NCBI GenBank assembly: GCA_963706755.1
Contig: CAVPNH010000019.1
Location: 186,001 to 250,000 of the forward strand
Direction of reading: 5' to 3'
Source of the DNA: RPQJ01 sp963706755
GTDB taxonomy: Bacteria > Pseudomonadota > Gammaproteobacteria > Steroidobacterales > Steroidobacteraceae
Length of the DNA: 64,000 nt
Part shown: positions 9,491-16,161 of the stretch, in pieces
Layout of the letters: each line of letters opens with the position of its first letter
How positions within the stretch are numbered: the first letter of the stretch is position 1
Position numbers and translations under genes: made by a program
Notes under the pieces: model-generated
What the model saw: only the letters and a program-made list of their open reading frames with translations
What the model was told of the DNA's origin: nothing
Database searches by the model: none

Positions 9491-9593
9491 GTTGCGGGCT
9501 CCCGGGCGGCATGGAGGCCGCCACGCCGCAAGCTTGCAGGCTCGGGCCCCCGACCGTCTAGACTACGCGTCCCAATTCCGCGAGCCAGTCCAC

Positions 9594-10124
9594 ATGCCCG
9601 TCCAGCCCTATCTCGGGGTGTACCCGAAGCTCGGCAGCGGCGTCTACGTCGACCCGACGGCGCTCGTGATCGGCGACGTCGAGCTTGGCGACGACGTGTC
9701 GATCTGGCCCATGGCCGTCGTGCGCGGGGACGTGAACCAGATCCGGATCGGCACGCGCAGCAACGTGCAGGACGGCAGCGTGCTGCACGTGTCGCGGCCG
9801 TACCCCGGCAACGACAGCGGCTGGGCGCTGATCATCGGCGAGGACGTGGTGATTGCCCACAAGGTGGTGGTGCACGGCTGCACCATCGGCAACCGCGTGC
9901 TCGTGGGCATCGGCGCGATCGTGCTCGACGGCGTGGTGGTCGAGGACGACGTGACGATCGGTGCGGGCGCCGTGGTGACGCCAGGCAAGCGCCTGGAGTC
10001 CGGCGGGCTCTACGTAGGCAATCCGGCGCGGCGCGCGCGGGAACTCACGCCGCTCGAGGTCGCGCGGATCCCGATCATGGCCTCGTGGTACGTCAACCTG
10101 AAGAAGGACTACGAGCGGGCATAG
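9594..10124 (+). CDS. gamma-class carbonic anhydrase family protein (YrdA-like)
   Basis: A left-handed beta-helix hexapeptide-repeat protein of 176 residues. The repeats run from VDPTALVIGDVELGDDVSIWP through GAGAVVTPGK. The three metal-ligand histidines typical of the gamma carbonic anhydrase family are in LHVSRP, VVIAHKVVVH and VHGCTIG. ATG 9594 is chosen because homology starts with YLGVYPKLGSGVYVD; the frame is open upstream without homology. YrdA relatives often show little or no carbonic anhydrase activity when tested, so only the fold is certain. The 3' end overlaps the convergent aroE 3' end by 32 bases. Confidence 0.88.
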   Translation: MPVQPYLGVYPKLGSGVYVDPTALVIGDVELGDDVSIWPMAVVRGDVNQIRIGTRSNVQDGSVLHVSRPYPGNDSGWALIIGEDVVIAHKVVVHGCTIGNRVLVGIGAIVLDGVVVEDDVTIGAGAVVTPGKRLESGGLYVGNPARRARELTPLEVARIPIMASWYVNLKKDYERA

Positions 10125-10941
10125 AGGCGCGCGTACGCAGCGCCTTCAGGACCGGCGTCGTGTCCGGCCGGATTCCCCGCCAGAGATGGAAGGCCTCGGC
10201 CGCCTGTTCGACCAGCATGCCCCAGCCCTGCTCGGCGCGGCCGGCGCCCAGGCGCCTCGCCCAGGTGACGAAGGCCGTGTCGCCGACCCCGTAGGCCATG
10301 TCGTAGCAGGTGGTCATCGAGTCCACGACCCCGATCGGGATCACCGGCACCTCGCCGCGCAGGCTCGCCGACGTCGCGTTCACGACGAGGTCGAAGCGCT
10401 GGTTCTCGAGCGTCGAGAATGCGCAGCCGCGCACCGGGCCGAGATCGCTGAAGTCAGCAGCGAGTTCCTCGGCCTTGGCCACCGCACGGTTCGCGATCAT
10501 GAGGAGGCGTGGCTTCAGCGACAGCAGCGGCCCGATGGCGCCGCGCGCAGCGCCGCCCGCCCCGAGCAGCAGGATCCGCGGCGACGACCACTTGAGGCCC
10601 AGGTTCACGGTCAGGTCGGTGAGCAGCCCCGCGCCATCCGTGTTGTCGCCGAGCAGGCCTTCGTCGCGGCGTACGATGGTATTGATCGCACCCGCCATCT
10701 GGGCGCGCGGCGTCAACTCGTTCACCAGCTCGGTCGCGGCCTGCTTGTGCGGCAGTGTGACGTTCGCGCCGTGACCCTCGCCGCTCAAGAACCCGAGTAC
10801 CTCGCTGCGGAATCGCTCCGGCGGCGACTCGAACAGGCGGTAGGCCATGTCCTGCCCGGTCTGCTTCGCGAACATCCCGTGGATGAACGGCGACCAGCTG
10901 TGCTGGACGGGGTAACCGAAGAGGCCGTAGATGGCGGGCAT
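10093..10941 (-). CDS. aroE: shikimate dehydrogenase
   Basis: NADP-dependent reduction of 3-dehydroshikimate to shikimate, feeding chorismate to the trp genes at the start of the window and to UbiC at 49 kb. The 282-residue protein has the substrate-binding HSWSPFIH segment (a W in place of the more usual L/K), the catalytic lysine in NVTLPHK (K66), NTDG with the catalytic Asp (D102), and the dinucleotide loop GAGGAARG (127-134). The C-terminus GWGMLVEQAAEAFHLWRG is typical. The gene is downstream of hemB on the same strand with a 23-base gap, so the two may be co-transcribed. Confidence 0.95.
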   Translation of the reverse strand: MPAIYGLFGYPVQHSWSPFIHGMFAKQTGQDMAYRLFESPPERFRSEVLGFLSGEGHGANVTLPHKQAATELVNELTPRAQMAGAINTIVRRDEGLLGDNTDGAGLLTDLTVNLGLKWSSPRILLLGAGGAARGAIGPLLSLKPRLLMIANRAVAKAEELAADFSDLGPVRGCAFSTLENQRFDLVVNATSASLRGEVPVIPIGVVDSMTTCYDMAYGVGDTAFVTWARRLGAGRAEQGWGMLVEQAAEAFHLWRGIRPDTTPVLKALRTRASMPARSPSSG

Positions 10942-10964
10942 GGTTGTCTGCTAACCGCCGGCCA

Positions 10965-11982
10965 CTAACCGCCTTCCTTCAGCCACGTCGCCGCTTTCCT
11001 GGCGAAATACGTCAGGATCCCGTCGGCGCCGGCGCGCTTGATCGAGGTGAGGGACTCGAGCACGACGGCACGCTCGTCGAGCCAGCCGTTCTGCGCGGCG
11101 GCCATCAGCATCGCGTACTCGCCGCTCACCTGGTAGACGAAGGTCGGCACGCCGAAGCGGTCCTTCACGCGCCGCACGATGTCGAGGTAGGGCATGCCCG
11201 GCTTGATCATGACCATGTCGGCGCCCTCGTCGAGGTCGAGTGCGACTTCGCGCAGCGCCTCGTCGGAATTCGCCGGGTCCATCTGGTAGTTGTACTTGTT
11301 GCCCTTGCCGAGGCTGCCGGCGGAGCCGACGGCGTCGCGGAACGGGCCGTAGAAGCTCGAGGCGTACTTGGCGGAGTAGGCGAGAATCTTCGTGTGGACG
11401 TGGCCCGCGTCCTCGAGCGCGTCGCGGATCGCGCCGATGCGGCCGTCCATCATGTCGGACGGCGCGACGACGTCCGCGCCGGCCGCGGCGTGGGACACGG
11501 CCTGCTTCACCAGCGCCTCGACGGTCACGTCGTTCACCACGTAACCGGTCTCGTCGATGATGCCGTCCTGGCCGTGGGTAGTGAACGGGTCGAGCGCCAC
11601 GTCGGTGACGACGCCCAGTTCCGGCACCGCCTTCTTGAGCGCACGCACGGCGCGCTGCGCGAGGCCTTCGGGATTCCACGCTTCGCGCCCGTCGAGGGAC
11701 TTGGCCGCGGGGGGCGTCACCGGGAAGAGCGCGATCGCTGGCACGCCGAGCTTCGCGATCGCCTCGGCGTCGCGCACGCAGTTCGTCCACCGTCACGCGC
11801 TCGACGCCCGGCATCGAGGGCACGGCCACCCGCTGCTTCGATCCCTCCATCACGAACACGGGGTAGATGAAGTCCGCGGCGGTCAGCGTCGTCTCTCGCA
11901 TCATCCGGCGGGAGAAGTCGTCGCGGCGCATGCGCCGCATGCGTACGCGCGGGTATTGCGAGGGAGTGTGGTGATGGCTCAT
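10965..11982 (-). CDS. hemB: delta-aminolevulinic acid dehydratase (Mg-type), one frameshift
   Basis: Porphobilinogen synthase, condensing two 5-aminolevulinates in haem synthesis. The N-terminus from ATG 11982 reads RMRRMRRDDFSRRMMRE and YPVFVMEG; after PGVERVTVDEL one extra base (about 11778) shifts the frame. The rest, LGVPAIALFPVTPP onward, is intact. The Schiff-base lysines are in YSAKYASSFYGPFR and MVMIKPGMPYLD. The metal segment is DVALDPFTTHGQDG, which lacks the cysteine cluster of zinc enzymes, so this is the magnesium/potassium-type HemB known from Pseudomonas. hemF lies 8 kb away. The single indel in an essential gene points to sequence error. Confidence 0.92.
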
Positions 11983-12185
11983 CTGCGAACTCCGGGCCGG
12001 GCGGGCCCCGTTTGCTCCAGCGCGGCGCCAGGGCTATGGTGCGGGCCTGCCGGCGCCGGGATCGGGCCGGTGGCCAGCGCCTTGCGCCAAGCCGAATCAA
12101 CACGGTCATTTGCCCGTTCTTTATACAGGAACGTGCCGATTGGCGGAAAGCGAGGGGAATCCGAATTCGTCCAGCGGGGCCAACC

Positions 12186-12229
12186 GGGACATTCCCCATT
12201 TTTCCCGAGCGGAAATAGGGGAATGTCCC
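12186..12229. repeat. REP-like palindrome
   Basis: Perfect 12-base arms, GGGACATTCCCC (12186-12197) and its reverse complement (12218-12229), with an imperfect A/T inner stem (ATTTTTCC against GGAAATA) around a CGAGC loop. It is followed by TCCCCTATATAGAGG. The motif TGTCCCCTATAT is shared with the spacer of the large repeat at 3967-4081, so both probably belong to one repeat family. The element ends about 9-20 bases before the TTG start of tag and may also act on transcripts crossing the hemB-tag interval. The rest of 11983-12248 shows no gene. Confidence 0.65.
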
Positions 12230-12248
12230 CTATATAGAGGATCCAGCG

Positions 12249-12930
12249 TTGGCAGAGAAGCATCCGTTCGCGCCCGACTCCCGCCCGCGCTGCCAGTGGA
12301 CCTTCGGCGGCATGAGAGAGGCCTACGTCCGCTACCACGACGAGGAGTGGGGCGTCCCGGTCCACGACGACCGCAGGCAGTTCGAGTTCCTCATCCTCGA
12401 GGGCGCGCAGGCGGGCCTCAGCTGGTCCACGATCCTCAATAAGCGCGAGGGCTATCGCGAGGCGTTCGCGGACTTCGACGTCGAGACGGTCGCGCACTTC
12501 GACAAGCTCAAGGTCGAGCGGCTGCTGCAAGTTCCCCGGCATCGTCAGGAACCGGCTCAAGGTCGAGTCGGCGATCGGGAACGCGAAGGCGGTGTTGAAG
12601 CTCCAGGACGAGGTGGGGTCGCTGTCGGAGCACCTCTGGTCCTTCGTCGGCGGCAAGCCGATCGTGAACAAGTGGACTTCCATGAAGCAGGTGCCGGCCA
12701 CGAGCAAGGAGTCGGACGCGCTCAGCAAGGACCTGAAGCAGCGCGGCTTCAAGTTCGTGGGCTCGACCATCATCTACGCCCACATGCAGGCGACCGGGAT
12801 GGTCAACGATCACGCGGTGGGGTGCTTCCGGCACGCGGAGTGCGCGAAGCTGGCATCGGTCGGCTCGCCAAGGCGCCAAAGGCGCAACACCCGATGCTCG
12901 CTCAAGGGAATCGGCACGTCGAAGGCCTGA
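12249..12930 (+). CDS. tag: DNA-3-methyladenine glycosylase I, one frameshift
   Basis: Removes 3-methyladenine from alkylated DNA (base-excision repair). The frame from TTG 12249 includes RCQWTFGG, whose cysteine is the first zinc ligand of Tag, so the ATG at 12312 would be too late. Then YHDEEWGVPVHDDRRQFE and LEGAQAGLSWSTIL (catalytic Glu region) follow. An extra base near 12531 shifts the frame, after which FPGIVRNRLKVESAIGNAKA...DALSKDLKQRGFKFVG and NDHAVGC (last zinc ligands) continue to 12930. The joined protein of about 226 residues is slightly longer than the E. coli enzyme because of both termini. A REP-like palindrome lies just upstream. Confidence 0.88.
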
Positions 12931-13085
12931 CATTTCTGTCAGATCGCGCACGATTCATACGTTTCGCGCGGTCACCGTCCCAATCACGCTAGGGGTCGCT
13001 CCGGGAAGTGCTCGCCCGTTCGAGCCGCATCCGGTCCAGCCTGGGGTAGCCGCCTTCCACAGCGGGCGATGACAAGAGGCATGCA

Positions 13086-13412
13086 ATGTCATACGCTACG
13101 CGCGACAAGCTGTTTCGCTGGAGTGAGACGAAGAACGAGCGACTCAAGGTCGAAAGGCGGGTCTCGTTCGAGGACGTCGTCAAGGCCATCGAAGATGGCG
13201 ACCTGCTCGACGTGCTGGAACACCCAAACCAGGTTCGGTACCCCCATCAACGGGTCTTCGTTGTCGAGTTCGAAGGATATGCGTATTTCGTGCCTTTCAT
13301 TGAAGCCGCTGAATGTTGTTTTCTGAAGACCATCATCCCAAGCCGCAAAGCAACGCGGGACTATCTGCACAAGGGCGAGTCCGATGACCAAGCGAAAGTT
13401 GACCGAAGATGA
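13086..13412 (+). CDS. putative type II toxin, BrnT-like
   Basis: A 108-residue basic protein opening with KLFRWSETKNERLKVERRVSFEDV. This resembles the W-x-x-x-KN-x-x-x-R-x-SFEDV pattern at the start of BrnT/RelE-fold toxins. The middle YPHQRVFVVEFEGYAYFVPF and end TIIPSRKATRDYL are typical of a family encoded just before a ribbon-helix-helix-type antitoxin. The start is ATG 13086, with GAGGCATGCA upstream. The downstream antitoxin gene overlaps it by 29 bases. Ribonuclease activity is inferred only from the fold family. No promoter is obvious in the 155-base gap after tag. Confidence 0.7.
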   Translation: MSYATRDKLFRWSETKNERLKVERRVSFEDVVKAIEDGDLLDVLEHPNQVRYPHQRVFVVEFEGYAYFVPFIEAAECCFLKTIIPSRKATRDYLHKGESDDQAKVDRR

Positions 13413-13749
13413 GCAACTCCTGCAGGACTACGAGGCGGGCGAGCTGAAATCAGTACCGAACCTAAGGGCGGAAATCAGGAAGTTTCGGGATGCCGCTAGA
13501 GCCACTCTCGCCAAAGACCAGCGCGTCAATGTCCGGCTGTCGTCCTTGGTGCTCAACGGGCTGAAGGCACGCGCAGCCGAAGAAGGCCTGCCGTATCAGA
13601 CGTTGATCGCGAGCGTTCTACACAAGTTCGTGACCGGCCGGCTGGTCGAGCAGTACGACTTGCCCAAGGCCAGGCGAGCAAAGGATGTGCCTCACCTGGC
13701 ACGACTCCAGGCCGCAGGAAAGGCAGTCCGGGCCGGCTCGCGGCGGTAA
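13384..13749 (+). CDS. putative antitoxin, CopG/BrnA-like
   Basis: A 121-residue protein with an acidic N-terminal helix (TEDEQLLQDYEAGEL) and a ribbon-helix-helix-like stretch, DQRVNVRLSSLVLNGLKARA. This is followed by GLPYQTLIASVLHKFVTGRL, the pattern of CopG/BrnA-type antitoxins that bind DNA through a beta-strand. Its start lies inside the toxin gene (29-base overlap in another frame), so the two are made together. Toxin-before-antitoxin order matches brnTA and differs from most TA operons. Self-repression at the promoter upstream of 13086 is expected from the family, but no operator was identified. Confidence 0.7.
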   Translation: MTKRKLTEDEQLLQDYEAGELKSVPNLRAEIRKFRDAARATLAKDQRVNVRLSSLVLNGLKARAAEEGLPYQTLIASVLHKFVTGRLVEQYDLPKARRAKDVPHLARLQAAGKAVRAGSRR

Positions 13750-13759
13750 CGCCGGCGAG

Positions 13760-14611
13760 CTACTCCGCCACGACCCACTGAACCGCGCTTCCACCCAGTC
13801 CCTCCGGCGACAGCAGCCGGTGCAGTTCCGGCAGCAGCTCCTTCAGCCGCTCATCGAGCTGCCACGGCGGATTCACGATCACGAGCCCGGCGCCGCTCAT
13901 GCCGACCTGCGCGTCCGAAGGCAGGACCTCAGTGAGACGTCCAGCACCTTGCGGATCCCCGAGCGCCCGAGGTCGCGGTGGAATCGCGCCGGGCCCGGCG
14001 CGGTCGGTGAGGGGATACCAGACGCAGTACGTGCCGGTCGGCCAGCGCTCGTGGGCGAGCTCGAGGCCGGCGAGGACGCGGTCGAACTCGAGGTCCGACT
14101 CGTAGGGCGGGTCGATCAGCACGAGGCCGCGGCCCTCGCGCGGCGGGAGGTTGGCCTTGAGCGCCGCGTAGCCGTCGCCCTCGATGACGGACACGAGCCG
14201 CTGCCGACCGAGCGCTGTGCGCAGCGCGTCGGCCTCCTTCGGCAGCTTGTCGACCAGCACCATGCGGTCGGTGGCGCGCTTCAGGCGCGACACGATGACG
14301 GGCGACCCCGGGTAGGCGGTGATGGCGCTGCGGCCCTTGCCGGCCACGTCGCGCACCAGCCGCACGTAGGCAGCGACCTCCGCCGGCAGCGACGGCTCGC
14401 GCACCTCGAGCAGCTGGCCGATGCCCGCCTTGTACTCGCCGCTGCGCTGGGCCTGGGATTCGCTCAGGTCGTATAGACCGCGCCCTGCGTGCGTGTCGAG
14501 GAAGAAGAACGGCGCAGGCTTCTTCTTCAGGTGCTCGACGAGCATCATGAGCACCACGTGCTTCAGCACGTCCGCGAAGTTGCCGGCGTGGAAGGCGTGG
14601 CGGTAGTTCAT
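13760..14611 (-). CDS. rlmJ: 23S rRNA A2030 N6-methyltransferase, two compensating frameshifts
   Basis: SAM-dependent methyltransferase acting on 23S rRNA A2030. ATG 14611 gives MNYRHAFHAGNFADVLKH, the invariant RlmJ start; the frame upstream of it is not homologous. LDTHAGRGLYDL is the SAM loop and LIDPPYE the catalytic DPPY motif. Between about 13934 and 14000 the frame reads unlike RlmJ. The neighbouring frame there gives ARFHRDLGRSGIRKVLDV, the expected segment, so an insertion and a deletion about 65 bases apart cancel. The C-terminus VIVNPPWQLDERL...VQWVVAE is intact. It is convergent with the TA pair and divergent from a lipoprotein gene. Confidence 0.92.
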   Translation of the reverse strand: MNYRHAFHAGNFADVLKHVVLMMLVEHLKKKPAPFFFLDTHAGRGLYDLSESQAQRSGEYKAGIGQLLEVREPSLPAEVAAYVRLVRDVAGKGRSAITAYPGSPVIVSRLKRATDRMVLVDKLPKEADALRTALGRQRLVSVIEGDGYAALKANLPPREGRGLVLIDPPYESDLEFDRVLAGLELAHERWPTGTYCVWYPLTDRAGPGAIPPRPRALGDPQGAGRLTEVLPSDAQVGMSGAGLVIVNPPWQLDERLKELLPELHRLLSPEGLGGSAVQWVVAE

Positions 14612-14643
14612 GGGAATGTTCGTACCAGACCGGAGGTCATCCG

Positions 14644-15084
14644 ATGACGAATAGGTTACTCGATCGGGGTCCGCGCGACGGGATTCGCCTGCAAACGAGG
14701 CTTGCACTCGGCCTTGCCGCGATGGGACTGTTCGCTGCCTGCGCTACGGTTCAATCACAGACTCCGCCGGCAATGGAGGTCACCGTGGCTGTCGTATACC
14801 TGCAATCCGTCACCGAGGCTGCGCTTGCCGATGCCACCCGGCAGACGGGAATCGAGCGCGCCAGGCTGACCGTCCTCGAGGCGCAGGCCGTCACCTGGCA
14901 GAACGGCTCGCTCGGCTGCCCAGAGAAGGGCATGGCGTACACCGATGCCCTGGTGCCGGGGTACCGCGTCCGGATCCAGGCAGGCGCTCGCGTGCTCGAC
15001 TACCACGCCAGCGCCCGCGGCGGCCTGACGCTGTGCCCAGAGGGGCGCGCGGTGGATCCTCTTCCGGGCGACTCGATGACCTAG
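14644..15084 (+). CDS. lipoprotein with single W-x-x-x-SLGC domain
   Basis: A 146-residue predicted lipoprotein: signal segment LALGLAAMGLFAAC with a lipobox ending in Cys, then a single globular domain. I do not recognise a named family with certainty. The diagnostic features are VTWQNGSLGCPEKGMAY, then LVPGYRVRIQAG, then LDYHAS and a final LTLCP. The two cysteines (SLGC and LTLC) probably pair in the periplasm. A two-domain relative lies at 15408-16094. The stop TAG sits at the start of CTAGCAGACTGTTGAA, which looks like the end of an IS element, so the natural C-terminus may have been altered by insertion. Confidence 0.65.
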   Translation: MTNRLLDRGPRDGIRLQTRLALGLAAMGLFAACATVQSQTPPAMEVTVAVVYLQSVTEAALADATRQTGIERARLTVLEAQAVTWQNGSLGCPEKGMAYTDALVPGYRVRIQAGARVLDYHASARGGLTLCPEGRAVDPLPGDSMT

Positions 15085-15149
15085 CAGACTGTTGAAACAC
15101 GTCCCACATGAGGTACGGTTAGGCATCGCTGGATAGCGGAGCAGTTGCG

Positions 15150-15305
15150 ATGCGTGGAGCCGATGTGCAGCAGGGCGGGCTGTTCAGTGACGTGTCGGTG
15201 GAGAGCCGGGTACCGGCCAGCCGTCCGTTGCGAGCAGTGCGACATGGAGCAATCGCACGCTGGCCCACCCCCCGCTTCCGCGACGTCCCTGTCGGCAATG
15301 ATTAG
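15150..15305 (+). pseudogene. IS5-like transposase N-terminal remnant
   Basis: ATG 15150 opens a 51-codon frame beginning MRGADVQQGGLFS and containing ESRVPASRPLRAVR. This closely matches the usual N-terminus of IS5-group transposases, where a phrase like DRVPADHPLRAIR is standard. Homology stops after about 32 codons and the frame ends at TAG 15303-15305. About 65 bases upstream is CTAGCAGACTGTTGAAACA, resembling an IS terminal repeat, directly at the stop codon of the preceding gene. No catalytic core or right end is visible, so this is an immobile relic. The rest of the 323-base interval 15085-15407 holds no other recognisable feature. Confidence 0.6.
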
Positions 15306-15407
15306 CGGCCGGCGGATCGTGGCACAATGGGCAGCGACATCACCATGCCGCGTGAACCCGCACAATCACCCGTATGTACTGCATATAGGCTTGGTGGTGG
15401 ACGAGCA

Positions 15408-16094
15408 ATGAATAGAGACATGATCAGCAATCTTGGCGCCGCGGCCTCGATCGCACTGCTGGCCGGCTGCGCCGCGTCGCTGGCCGGCCCGGCCGATTCG
15501 ATTGCGGTTGCGCCGATCGCCAACGCGGCGCCGAACGACCTTCAGCCGCTTGCCGAGGACGCCGACTCCGAGCGTGCTCGTCGCCTGCTGGCTGGCTACG
15601 GAGTTCATGTAGACGAATACCGTCTCGTGTTTCGCGAAACGACGCAATGGAGCGATTCGAGCCTCGGTTGCCGCAAACCCGGCCAGATGTATACGCCGGC
15701 ATTGGTCAGTGGCCAGACGCTGCGGTTTTCGAACTCCACCAGCACGTACGAGGTTCACGTCGCGGGCGATAGTGCCGTGCTCTGTCCAATGATCGCCGCG
15801 GGCGGCCTGAAACAGCCGCGGCGTGCCATGCCCGCACGCAATCTCGATCTAATGGCCGAACAAGCGCGCTCCGACCTGGCGAAGCGCCTAGGTGTCACGC
15901 CCGCAGACATCGAACTGAGAGACATGGCGGAGGCCGCCTGGGCGGATACCGAGCTCGGCTGCGCAGATGGATCGACTGCGCCCGCCGGGCCGGTGCATGG
16001 CTATCGACTGCTGCTGTCGGCTCGCGGTGACCTGTACACGTATCACACGGATCTCACCCGGGTCCTGGCCTGTCCGCCGATCGAGTCCCGCTAG
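15408..16094 (+). CDS. lipoprotein with two W-x-x-x-SLGC-type domains
   Basis: A 228-residue predicted lipoprotein from ATG 15408 (signal ISNLGAAASIALLAGC with lipobox LLAGC). It carries two copies of the domain seen at 14644-15084. Copy 1 has TQWSDSSLGCRKPGQMYTPAL and ends AVLCP. Copy 2 has AAWADTELGCADG, then GYRLLLSARGDLYTYHTD, and ends VLACP. Each copy is preceded by a short helical ARRLLAGYGV / AKRLGVTPADIEL segment, so the repeat unit is about 85-90 residues. The function is unknown. The gene converges on a secreted subtilisin-like protease with a terminator between them, which raises but does not prove a protease-related role. Confidence 0.65.
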   Translation: MNRDMISNLGAAASIALLAGCAASLAGPADSIAVAPIANAAPNDLQPLAEDADSERARRLLAGYGVHVDEYRLVFRETTQWSDSSLGCRKPGQMYTPALVSGQTLRFSNSTSTYEVHVAGDSAVLCPMIAAGGLKQPRRAMPARNLDLMAEQARSDLAKRLGVTPADIELRDMAEAAWADTELGCADGSTAPAGPVHGYRLLLSARGDLYTYHTDLTRVLACPPIESR

Positions 16095-16100
16095 CGGCAC

Positions 16101-16131
16101 AAAAAAACAGGGCCACGCATGCGTGGCCCTG
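16101..16131 (-). terminator. Rho-independent terminator for subtilase gene
   Basis: A perfect 24-base palindrome (16108-16131, CAGGGCCACGCA and its complement), followed on the minus strand by seven U residues (16101-16107). It lies about 30 bases beyond the subtilase stop and 7 bases beyond the stop of the convergent lipoprotein gene. The U-tract is only on the minus-strand side, so it mainly ends the subtilase transcript. Confidence 0.9.
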
Positions 16132-16161
16132 TCGTCAGGCTCGGCTGACTTCAGCGGTTCG

